A stretch of DNA of 8,081 nt, taken from assembly GCA_029861795.1 (NCBI GenBank), contig JAOTYS010000206.1, positions 1-8,081 on the forward strand. Direction: 5' to 3'. Made by a program: the position numbers and the translations under genes. This document shows positions 1 through 4,784 of this stretch, piece after piece (position 1 is the stretch's first letter; the number at the start of each line of letters is the position of its first letter). This DNA is from Gammaproteobacteria bacterium (lineage in GTDB: Bacteria; Pseudomonadota; Gammaproteobacteria; Arenicellales; JAOTYS01). Under the pieces are notes generated by a model. The model made no database searches and had not been told where the DNA came from. It saw only the letters and a program-made list of their open reading frames with translations.

Positions 1-993
1 CTGGCCAACTGCGCCGCGGATAATCGTTCAGGTGCGATCAGTCGCGCCGGTATCACCGGGCGTGAATACGATCCGCGCAAGGACCCTCTGCCTCGGGAAC
101 AATATGGCGTGGATATCGTAGCCGACGATAAATGGAATGACACAACCTGGCGGGTGGTGGTGGATTACAAGTTCGCAGAAAATCAGATGATCTACGGCTC
201 GGTAGCCACCGGCTTTATTTCCGGGGGGTTCACCGAAACCTGCTCGACCACCGTCACCTGTGAAACCTATGCCCCTGAGACCAACACAAACTACGAGATC
301 GGGCACAAAGGGGATTTTCTGGATGACACGCTGAGAATCAATACGGCAGTGTTCTACACCGAATTTGACGATCTTCAGCGTAATCAGGTAGTACCGTTCA
401 CAACCGCCTCAGGTGATCCGGCTCAGGAAACGATTACCGTTAACGCCGGCAAGTCCACCGCCTGGGGAGTAGAGATTGAGGCCACGTGGTTGGCGACGGA
501 AAACTTCACGCTACAAGGCACTCTGGGAATATTGGAGGCCGAATACGACGAATTTGAGTGGGATCCGCAACCCAACAATCCGGCTACCGGAGTCACTGAC
601 TTCAGCAGCCTGGATATTCCGTTTTCTGCGCCCGTACAGGCGAGTCTTAGTGCTACCTACGACTGGCAGTTTGCTGGTGGTTCGGTGCTCACACTGAATG
701 CGATTCTAAACTATCAGGATGAGGCGGAAGGCTCGCCGTTCGACACCAACGCGGCGGTGTTGATCCCGGCTGAAATCAGACATCCGACTAATACGCAAAT
801 TGAAGAACGTACGCTTTTGAATGCCAGCGCTACCTTCCGACCACCGGACGACAATTACTACATTACCGTCTACGGTCGGAATCTGCTGGATGAGCAGACC
901 CGGATCGGTGCTAACTCGGTTGCCAATTTGTGGGTCATGGCTTTCTTCAGCCCACCCATAGAGTTCGGCTTGCGATTCGGTACTGAATTCTAG
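1..993 (+). CDS. TonB-dependent outer-membrane receptor, C-terminal barrel part (5' end outside window)
   Basis: The reading frame is open from base 1 to the TAG at 991-993, giving 330 residues without the true start. The text is typical of the end of a TonB-dependent receptor beta-barrel: the block YGSVATGFISGGF (the usual 'Y.s.stGfksGGf' signature), then 'ETNTNYEIGHKGDFLDDTLRINTAVF' type strand-turn repeats, 'VYGRNLLDE' near the end, and a final GLRFGTEF with C-terminal Phe as expected for outer-membrane insertion. Such receptors import large or scarce nutrients across the outer membrane using TonB-ExbBD energy. The N-terminal plug and signal peptide are outside the window, so the ligand cannot be inferred. 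A GTG at 109 could be misread as a start, but the homologous text continues upstream of it. An intrinsic terminator follows directly. It may serve the catabolic locus further right, but the tRNA and IS patch separate them, so this is only a possibility. Confidence 0.93.
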   Translation: MANCAADNRSGAISRAGITGREYDPRKDPLPREQYGVDIVADDKWNDTTWRVVVDYKFAENQMIYGSVATGFISGGFTETCSTTVTCETYAPETNTNYEIGHKGDFLDDTLRINTAVFYTEFDDLQRNQVVPFTTASGDPAQETITVNAGKSTAWGVEIEATWLATENFTLQGTLGILEAEYDEFEWDPQPNNPATGVTDFSSLDIPFSAPVQASLSATYDWQFAGGSVLTLNAILNYQDEAEGSPFDTNAAVLIPAEIRHPTNTQIEERTLLNASATFRPPDDNYYITVYGRNLLDEQTRIGANSVANLWVMAFFSPPIEFGLRFGTEF

Positions 994-1018
994 CAAACGA
1001 CCTTCCAGCGTATCTAAT

Positions 1019-1051
1019 GAGGCGGATGTCGCGGCATCCGCCTCTTTTTTT
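1019..1051 (+). terminator. Intrinsic terminator of the TonB receptor gene
   Basis: A perfect 10-bp stem, GAGGCGGATG at 1019-1028 with CATCCGCCTC at 1035-1044, closes a 6-nt loop and is followed directly by seven T (1045-1051). It begins 25 nt after the receptor stop codon. This is a textbook Rho-independent terminator. Confidence 0.93.
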
Positions 1052-1328
1052 GCCCGAACGCCGGACAGCAGATGAATCGCATTGGTTGCCCGTCCGCTGA
1101 GGACACTGCCTTGCAACCAAGGGAGCGCTGTGACAGACGGGTAGCAGGGTCAGGCTGACGCGTTTCCGATCGCCAGGGATGGAATTGCTGCCTGAAAATG
1201 AACCTGAAACACGGGTTCCGTTACTCAATCGGGGAGAGTTGCAATTGATTGGGGGGCCTTTAAACTAGCCGGCCTCCGTCGAGAAGTGACTTGGAAGCGG
1301 CGCTTCATCGCGAAAAGCCGCAATCATT
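1052..1328. other. Gene-free interval between receptor terminator and tRNA-Asn
   Basis: No convincing coding region on either strand; the open minus-strand frames here have no recognisable protein character. It contains an 8-bp perfect inverted repeat, TTGGTTGC at 1082-1089 and GCAACCAA at 1113-1120, enclosing a second small stem (GTCC 1092-1095 with GGAC 1101-1104). A short GCGGC/GCCGC pairing (1297-1301 with 1317-1321) lies just before the tRNA in its presumed 5' leader. The probable tRNA promoter is also here. Confidence 0.6.
1239..1266 (+). promoter_or_regulatory. Possible sigma70 promoter of tRNA-Asn
   Basis: TTGCAA at 1239-1244 and TAAACT at 1261-1266 are separated by 16 bp, followed by a GC-rich stretch (AGCCGGCC), which is common downstream of the -10 in stable-RNA promoters. 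Each hexamer matches consensus at about four of six bases. It would give a leader of roughly 55 nt before the mature tRNA. This is the best candidate in the interval but only a moderate match. Confidence 0.4.
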
Positions 1329-1404
1329 TCCGCCTTAGCTCAGTTGGTAGAGCAGCTGACTGTTAATCAGCATGTCGTTGGTTCGAGCCCAACAGGCGGA
1401 GCCA
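1329..1404 (+). tRNA. tRNA-Asn (anticodon GTT)
   Basis: All arms of a 76-nt cloverleaf pair. The acceptor stem is TCCGCCT (1329-1335) with AGGCGGA (1394-1400). The D stem is GCTC/GAGC around AGTTGGTA. The anticodon stem is GCTGA/TCAGC with loop CTGTTAA and anticodon GTT at 1362-1364. The T stem is GTTGG/CCAAC with loop TTCGAGC. Discriminator G1401 is followed by encoded CCA at 1402-1404. The anticodon reads AAC/AAU. tRNA genes are frequent integration sites, and accessory DNA does begin right after this one, but I see no second copy of the tRNA 3' end in the window. Confidence 0.97.
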
Positions 1405-1412
1405 TTACTGCT

Positions 1413-1434
1413 CGGCGGGCCAATCGGCCCGCCG
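1413..1434. terminator. GC-rich hairpin between convergent tRNA-Asn and HNH gene
   Basis: A perfect 9-bp stem, CGGCGGGCC (1413-1421) with GGCCCGCCG (1426-1434), encloses a 4-nt loop. It lies 9 nt after the tRNA CCA and 5 nt after the stop codon of the HNH gene on the other strand, so it could end transcription from both sides. No T-tract follows on either strand, so it is not a canonical intrinsic terminator. Confidence 0.45.
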
Positions 1435-1439
1435 GGCGA

Positions 1440-1784
1440 CTAACCGCTTCTTGCTTGGCCGAACGTGCGTTCCCGATGACAGTTTGCGCATACGAGGTCG
1501 CATTTCGCGATCTCGGTGCGGGCTTTCCGCCAGCTTTGCATCACATACAAACGCGTAGGTTCGTATAGTTTCTCCTCGTTAGGTCGATGATCGAAATCCA
1601 TCACGTAGTGAGGATATTGGCCCCCGCAATCCATGCACGGTCGATTTTTCAGAGACTGAATCCAGTCTCTAATCGCGGACTTCTTGGCTCGATTGCGAGC
1701 CAAATACTCGTCTTTGTGCGATTCATAATATTTCCTGGATGCCGCTTTCTGGCGGCAGTCGTTGGGGTCTTTGTAAGGACACAT
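1440..1784 (-). CDS. Small HNH-type endonuclease-like protein under a LexA box
   Basis: This is a 114-residue protein starting at the ATG at 1784. The N-terminal half (about 1-47) is basic and helical. It is followed by a zinc-finger HNH core: C50-x2-C53 ('CMDCGG'), 'VMDFDH' at 61-66 with the HNH Asp and His, and 'CDLVCANCHRE' at 95-105, giving the second Cys pair C99-x2-C102 and His103. This pattern matches small stand-alone HNH proteins common in phages and mobile DNA, which cut or nick DNA. The target is unknown. The frame stays open far upstream into the IS remnant, but only the part from 1784 looks like this family, and the LexA box and promoter lie just before it. No Shine-Dalgarno is visible: a run of eight C directly precedes the ATG. 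The gene converges on tRNA-Asn. I see no immunity or modification partner. The HNH assignment is good; activity and biological role are inferred. Confidence 0.82.
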   Translation of the reverse strand: MCPYKDPNDCRQKAASRKYYESHKDEYLARNRAKKSAIRDWIQSLKNRPCMDCGGQYPHYVMDFDHRPNEEKLYEPTRLYVMQSWRKARTEIAKCDLVCANCHRERTFGQARSG

Positions 1785-1792
1785 GGGGGGGG
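1785..1792 (-). repeat. C8 homopolymer directly before the HNH start codon
   Basis: On the minus strand eight consecutive C directly precede the ATG of the HNH gene (eight G on the plus strand). The tract lies where the spacer between ribosome site and start codon should be. Homopolymers of this length can slip, which here would alter leader spacing rather than reading frame. Confidence 0.8.
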
Positions 1793-1806
1793 TCGTTTTC
1801 CGAATA

Positions 1807-1822
1807 CTGTATAAATATACAG
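1807..1822 (-). promoter_or_regulatory. LexA (SOS) box upstream of the HNH gene
   Basis: The 16 bases are CTGT-N8-ACAG with an all-A/T centre (ATAAATAT), and the outer 7 bases on each side form a perfect dyad. This matches the proteobacterial LexA operator consensus closely; the flanking bases TA on the left also fit. It lies 22 bp upstream of the HNH start codon and covers the proposed -10, the position expected for repression. Therefore the HNH gene is probably DNA-damage inducible. Confidence 0.85.
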
Positions 1823-1836
1823 CAATACTAATCCAA
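1808..1836 (-). promoter_or_regulatory. Probable sigma70 promoter of the HNH gene
   Basis: Read on the minus strand, TTGGAT (1831-1836) and TATACA (1808-1813) are separated by exactly 17 bp; each matches consensus at four of six positions. The -10 lies inside the LexA box. Transcription would start near 1801, leaving a short leader of under 20 nt. Confidence 0.55.
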
Positions 1837-1921
1837 TGTCCGGCTGATCTGGCAGTGGGTACTGACCTTCCTCCTACCCTGTCAACGACAACATAAGACT
1901 GACCGTCTGCCACAATCCATT

Positions 1922-2926
1922 TCAGTCGCGCATTCTCGTCGCGCGACTGTCGAAGCACAATCGGCCACAGTTGGTAACCTGGATCGTTCGGTCGTGAAAT
2001 GGATACTCGAGCGGCTCTGGCTGCCGGAAAGGGCGAGCTGAAGGTGTATACAGCTCGCCGGGGTATTTCATGTTGAGCGCTTGGTGGGGACGATCGTTGT
2101 TGTACTCGTCGATGAAGAAATCGAATCGTTCCTGCTGCTGCAGAAAGTTGAAGGCGACCGGTTTGGTGGCTTCCTGCTTCAGGGTGAGATGCATCCGCTC
2201 GTGTCGGCCGTTCTGCTGGGGGTTGCCGGGTTTGATGCGTTCGATGTTGATCCCCAGCCGCAACCACCACACGGCCAAATGAGACAATCCGAAGAAGGCT
2301 GCTTGGGAGCTGAACGGGATGCCGTTGTCGGTTCGAATGGCATTTGGCAGTCCAAACTCCTTGAATGTGCGCTCGAAGACGGTGAATGCATGGTCTTCCT
2401 TGGTGGAATCCAGAGCATCACAGGCGAGCAGGTAGCGGGTTCGATAATCGGTAATGGTTAAGGGATAACAGTAGCGTTTGTTGGCTAGCTTGAACTCGCC
2501 TTTGTAGTCCGCACACCACAGGGCATTTGGCCTGTGGACGTGATTCAGCGGCGTGCCTTGGGCGCGATAGCGGCGGCGTTTGCGCTTCTTGACGAGGCCA
2601 TGGCGATCGAGGACAGCGTGTACGGTGCTCTTCGCCGGCGTCCGCACCTGGGGATACTCGCGGATGAGCTTTTCTCGGATTTTTGGAGCACCCCACGTGG
2701 GGTGCTCCTTCTTCAACGCGAGGATCCGGCTCTCCAGTTGAAAAGGCAGCTGGTTGGCATAACGCAGCGGACGTCGGCTCTGGTCATGTAGACCATCGAT
2801 GCCGAGCTCCTTGTAGCGGTTGAAGATCTTGTAGCCGGTCTTCCGGGAGATGCCGAACTCCCGGCACAGGCCGGCCATTTTCTCGCCTTCGAGAAGACGT
2901 GCAACGAACTTAAGGCGTTCATCCAT
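1922..2926 (-). CDS. IS481-family transposase, C-terminally truncated
   Basis: This is a 334-residue DDE transposase. Residues 1-60 form the helix-turn-helix DNA-binding part ('FVARLLEGEKMAGLCREFGI'...). An HTH_32/basic linker follows to about 125, then the rve integrase core with 'WCADYKGEF' (D140), 'RTDNGIPF' (D200) and 'QQNGRHERMH' (E243), and then 'DRPHQALNMKYPGELY'. The start at 2926 is chosen because AAGGAG (2936-2941) lies 9 nt upstream and family members begin MDER; the ATG at 2950 is buried in a hairpin. After 'TNCGRLCF' (325) family members, from memory, continue for about 60 residues with a 'RKINLS.VFAGQ' block. Here the text changes to DSRATRMRD and stops. All catalytic residues remain but the C-terminal tail and left IS end are gone, so the copy is probably immobile by itself. 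Confidence 0.9.
   Translation of the reverse strand: MDERLKFVARLLEGEKMAGLCREFGISRKTGYKIFNRYKELGIDGLHDQSRRPLRYANQLPFQLESRILALKKEHPTWGAPKIREKLIREYPQVRTPAKSTVHAVLDRHGLVKKRKRRRYRAQGTPLNHVHRPNALWCADYKGEFKLANKRYCYPLTITDYRTRYLLACDALDSTKEDHAFTVFERTFKEFGLPNAIRTDNGIPFSSQAAFFGLSHLAVWWLRLGINIERIKPGNPQQNGRHERMHLTLKQEATKPVAFNFLQQQERFDFFIDEYNNDRPHQALNMKYPGELYTPSARPFRQPEPLEYPFHDRTIQVTNCGRLCFDSRATRMRD
1923..1949. repeat. 9-bp perfect inverted repeat at the broken end of the IS
   Basis: CAGTCGCGC (1923-1931) and GCGCGACTG (1941-1949) are perfect inverted copies around a 9-nt centre. The repeat begins exactly where the transposase sequence stops resembling its family, and the transposase stop codon overlaps its outer end. 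It could be a hairpin terminator for the transposase or a structure involved in the deletion or insertion that truncated the IS. Confidence 0.7.
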
Positions 2927-2935
2927 AGGTCTACA

Positions 2936-2941
2936 CTCCTT
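2936..2941 (-). promoter_or_regulatory. Ribosome binding site that sets the transposase start
   Basis: AAGGAG on the minus strand, 9 nt before the ATG at 2926. It decides for this start over the in-frame ATG at 2950, which lies upstream of the site and inside a hairpin stem. Confidence 0.8.
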
Positions 2942-2945
2942 CCAA

Positions 2946-2969
2946 GGCATTTGGGTGCTCCCAAATGCC
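2946..2969. repeat. 10-bp hairpin in the transposase leader
   Basis: GGCATTTGGG (2946-2955) and CCCAAATGCC (2960-2969) are a perfect stem around a 4-nt loop. It ends 4 nt before the transposase ribosome site. In several IS families a leader hairpin limits transposase made from transcripts entering from outside; that role is inferred here. Confidence 0.7.
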
Positions 2970-2975
2970 CTAATT

Positions 2976-3021
2976 GTGTAACCTATGTCTCCGGTATCGG
3001 GTGTAACCTATGTCTCGGGTA
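2976..3021. repeat. Two tandem 21-bp motifs at the right end of the IS
   Basis: GTGTAACCTATGTCTC followed by CGGTA (2976-2996) and the same with GGGTA (3001-3021) match at 20 of 21 positions with a period of 25 bp. Located upstream of the transposase at the element end, they are the probable terminal repeat plus a second transposase binding site. Confidence 0.8.
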
Positions 3022-3041
3022 GCTCACCAGGTTAATCAGAG

Positions 3042-3069
3042 AGCTAGTGAACCCAAGGGTCCACTAGCT
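3042..3069. repeat. Inverted repeat near the IS end
   Basis: AGCTAGTG (3042-3049) and CACTAGCT (3062-3069) pair perfectly; after one A/C mismatch the inner ACCC/GGGT also pair. It lies 21 bp outside the IS end motif. Confidence 0.65.
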
Positions 3070-3086
3070 AAGTCGTTTCTGGGCGT

Positions 3087-3131
3087 CTGGTAGGATATTG
3101 GTTGGATATGGAGCGGGGGAGATCCTACCAG
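3087..3131. repeat. 10-bp perfect inverted repeat with 25-nt centre
   Basis: CTGGTAGGAT (3087-3096) and ATCCTACCAG (3122-3131) are exact inverted copies. The centre contains a short direct repeat, GGATAT at 3093-3098 and again at 3104-3109. No neighbouring gene explains it. Confidence 0.7.
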
Positions 3132-3296
3132 TCATCGATTCCCTTTAGGTGGTGATGGTTCATACCAGCCGGACCACGGTATTCCTTGGTTGGTTGCTGA
3201 TTCGAGTTCCTTGACGAAGAAGTCCTATCGAATCAATTGGGATGCACGCCGTCGAATAGGACAGCGAGCTGCTGAATCAGGTGTTCTAAGAATACC

Positions 3297-3323
3297 AACT
3301 TCCGCGAACCCCCTAGCGGAGTT
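3297..3323 (-). terminator. Weak candidate terminator of the minus-strand Rieske gene
   Basis: On the minus strand, about 33 nt after the Rieske stop, AACTCCGC pairs with GCGGAAGTT (one bulged base), closing a G-rich loop. The following TTGGTATTCTT is only mildly T-rich, so termination here is a guess. Confidence 0.3.
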
Positions 3324-3355
3324 ACTTCGCTTTCGTGGCCCAGTTTTCCCACTGA

Positions 3356-4669
3356 CTAACAGCGCAAGTCTTTATCGATGTAGTCATCCAGAACCTTGTG
3401 CAAGTGCTTCACCCTCAACTCTTGGTCTGAAAGCCATAGACCTCGGAACCCGAGGGAGTGGAAGCCCTTCTGCTGTTTCTCGCAATTGGCAGCGTCTTGT
3501 TCGTAAACCTCGCTGTAGGGGATTTCGCCGTTCTTGAAGCTTCGGTGCGCCGGCCGCTCAGGCCACGCTTGCCTTTTAGGTATCAAGACAAATTGTTGCA
3601 AGTCAAAATACATCTTGTTGGGGTCCGTCTCATGCGGACGCTGACGGAACATCGAAAAGCCGTTGTAGAAACAGTTGAACGTGATGTTGGGGAAGATGTG
3701 GTAGTGATAGTCATCTGTCAGTTGGTCGTCATTCATGTCTGACAGGTCATAGCCACGCGCTTCAGACTGCGCCCGGATGTTCTCTTGCATATACCGCCGA
3801 ATGTCCGGCGCTTCTCCGTTGAAACCGGTCGGGTCCGCACCGAACCGCTGCATCCAGCCCATCTGTGCCTCATCGACCGTACTTTGATCCTGTAGGTGGC
3901 TGTCAGGGTTGCCAAAAGGAATCAGGTAACGGCTGTGTTTTTCGTAGCAGTCGATTTGCACGTGCAAACTCTCTGTGACGCGCTCGATCTGTGGATGCGT
4001 CTCGAGAACGTGATAAGACTCGTTGAATGCATCCACGCTGGTTTTCCAGTTGCACTCCCAAAGTACGCTATCGTCCTGCACCAGCGCGAAGCGATCAAAG
4101 TGGTATGGATCGAGGTGCTCTGGCATCTCTCTTAGAAATTCCCGCAATGGTTCGACATCGGGGTTCAGGCTGCACCATACCCACACGCCCCAGACATCAC
4201 AGGGCAATTTGACGATCGAGAGGTCATCACACGGCGCTCCTGCAGGAAAAGTGTCTTCGTCGGGGACGTGGATGAGTTCACCTCCCAGGTTATAAACCCA
4301 TGCGTGATAGGAGCAGCGAAAATTCTGGGTATTGCCCGTCCTCTGGTAAGCCACCTGGTTGCCGCGATGAGAACATACGTTGTGGAACGCGTTGAATTGG
4401 CCATGCTCATCCTTGGTGATGACGATGCTCTGATTCCCGATCTCCGTGACCACGTAGTCGCCAGGATTCTCAAGGTCACCGATGTAGGCACCGAGTAGCC
4501 ATACCTTGGTCCACACGTGGTCCCACTCCTTCTGGGCAAACTCTGCGCTGGTGTAACGCTCCGCAGGAATGAAATCGGACCCATAGCCGGGATCAGGCGC
4601 CTTGTCTATGGGTGTCTTGGTGGTTTCCGGGTCTGCGTAGCGTTTTGTATAAGGCTGATAGACAGGCAT
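3356..4669 (-). CDS. Rieske non-heme iron oxygenase, large (alpha) subunit
   Basis: This is a 437-residue terminal oxygenase component. The N-terminal Rieske domain binds a [2Fe-2S] cluster through C99-x-H101 ('CSHRGNQ') and C119-x2-H122 ('CSYHAW'), with 17 residues between H101 and C119. The C-terminal catalytic domain has 'NWKTSVDAFNESYHVLETHP', giving iron ligands H220 and H225 and bridging acid E217, and 'YEQDAANCEKQQKG' with the likely third ligand D392. Such enzymes add O2-derived oxygen to aromatic rings or demethylate and hydroxylate amines and other substrates, fed by electrons from a ferredoxin and reductase; neither is in this window. The start at 4669 is chosen because GGGGAG (4675-4680) lies 5 nt upstream, and the ATG at 4717 falls inside the predicted -10 palindrome. 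It is transcribed away from the GntR operon through a shared spacer. The substrate is unknown; the cluster suggests a catabolic role. Confidence 0.93.
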   Translation of the reverse strand: MPVYQPYTKRYADPETTKTPIDKAPDPGYGSDFIPAERYTSAEFAQKEWDHVWTKVWLLGAYIGDLENPGDYVVTEIGNQSIVITKDEHGQFNAFHNVCSHRGNQVAYQRTGNTQNFRCSYHAWVYNLGGELIHVPDEDTFPAGAPCDDLSIVKLPCDVWGVWVWCSLNPDVEPLREFLREMPEHLDPYHFDRFALVQDDSVLWECNWKTSVDAFNESYHVLETHPQIERVTESLHVQIDCYEKHSRYLIPFGNPDSHLQDQSTVDEAQMGWMQRFGADPTGFNGEAPDIRRYMQENIRAQSEARGYDLSDMNDDQLTDDYHYHIFPNITFNCFYNGFSMFRQRPHETDPNKMYFDLQQFVLIPKRQAWPERPAHRSFKNGEIPYSEVYEQDAANCEKQQKGFHSLGFRGLWLSDQELRVKHLHKVLDDYIDKDLRC

Positions 4670-4711
4670 TAGTGCTCCCCAATGCATTAAACGACACCGG
4701 AATCCTAAATT

Positions 4712-4727
4712 AATCATTATAATGATT
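4712..4727. promoter_or_regulatory. Perfect 16-bp palindrome with TATAAT on both strands (divergent promoter or operator)
   Basis: AATCATTA joined to TAATGATT is an exact dyad. TATAAT reads at 4718-4723 on the plus strand (toward the regulator operon) and at 4716-4721 on the minus strand (toward the Rieske gene). Neither has a good -35 at 16-18 bp. A further TAATGATC copy lies at 4738-4745, 18 bp from the right half. The symmetry could serve as operator for the GntR protein, as a bidirectional promoter, or both. Confidence 0.6.
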
Positions 4728-4749
4728 GCAATACAAATAATGATCCGCT

Positions 4750-4764
4750 AGTTTCTCGGAAACT
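4750..4764. promoter_or_regulatory. Second dyad in the leader of the regulator gene
   Basis: AGTTTC and GAAACT flank a 3-base centre (TCG). It lies 7 bp upstream of the ribosome site of the GntR gene, where bound protein could block expression. Candidate autoregulatory operator; no direct evidence. Confidence 0.35.
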
Positions 4765-4771
4765 GAATATC

Positions 4772-4776
4772 AGGAG
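4772..4776 (+). promoter_or_regulatory. Ribosome binding site supporting a TTG start
   Basis: AGGAG lies 8 nt before the TTG at 4785, ideal spacing. No ATG or GTG start in frame nearby fits the N-terminus of the protein better. Confidence 0.8.
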
Positions 4777-4784
4777 CTGGGTCA

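Larger units (their letters stand above)
1950..3021 (-). mobile_element. IS481-family insertion sequence remnant
   Basis: The element spans from the truncation point of the transposase to the outer of two tandem end motifs on the right. The right end keeps the motif ACCTATGTCTC, in reverse GAGACATAGGT, typical of one large IS481 subgroup (from memory). No matching inverted copy exists on the left between the transposase stop and the HNH gene, so the left terminal repeat is deleted or replaced. No target duplication can be shown. The outer right boundary is approximate. Confidence 0.75.
3022..3355. other. Gene-free stretch rich in inverted repeats
   Basis: I see no convincing gene here; a plus-strand frame opening at 3190 has no recognisable protein character and runs antisense into the Rieske gene. 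It does hold four dyads: AGCTAGTG/CACTAGCT (3042-3049, 3062-3069), CTGGTAGGAT/ATCCTACCAG (3087-3096, 3122-3131), GTCCTATCGA with a one-base bulge against 3252-3262 (left arm 3222-3231), and AACTTCCGC/GCGGAGTT (3297-3305, 3316-3323). It may be remnant mobile DNA or an ancestral 3' flank of the Rieske gene. Confidence 0.6.

Noticed and set aside
706..1228. Minus-strand open frames over the receptor 3' end and terminator
   Set aside because: They are antisense to the receptor gene, cross its terminator, and show no recognisable domain or ribosome site.
1344..1568. Plus-strand open frame across tRNA-Asn
   Set aside because: It starts inside the tRNA and runs antisense to the HNH gene; no protein character.
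2023..2052. GCGAGCTG/CAGCTCGC inverted repeat as a regulatory element
   Set aside because: It is inside the transposase reading frame and its bases are explained by the conserved coding text ELYTPSARPF.
1785..2270. Long N-terminal extension of the HNH protein (open frame continues upstream to 2270)
   Set aside because: The frame lies antiphase inside the transposase gene and crosses the LexA box and promoter; only the part from 1784 has family-like sequence.
2976..3021. Two 21-bp repeats as a minimal CRISPR
   Set aside because: Only two copies with a 4-bp gap; they are IS end motifs, and no cas gene is present.
3195..3215. tRNA-like T-arm text (ATTCGAGTTCC) as a second tRNA fragment or att site
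   Set aside because: The flanking bases do not form the T stem and do not match the tRNA-Asn 3' end.
3190..3537. Plus-strand frame beginning in the gene-free stretch
   Set aside because: Its second half is antisense to the Rieske gene and the first half has no domain, no ribosome site and odd composition.
4670..4717. Upstream start of the first Rieske protein at 4717
   Set aside because: That ATG lies in the palindrome used as -10, has no ribosome site, and adds residues unlike the family; the start at 4669 has GGGGAG 5 nt upstream.
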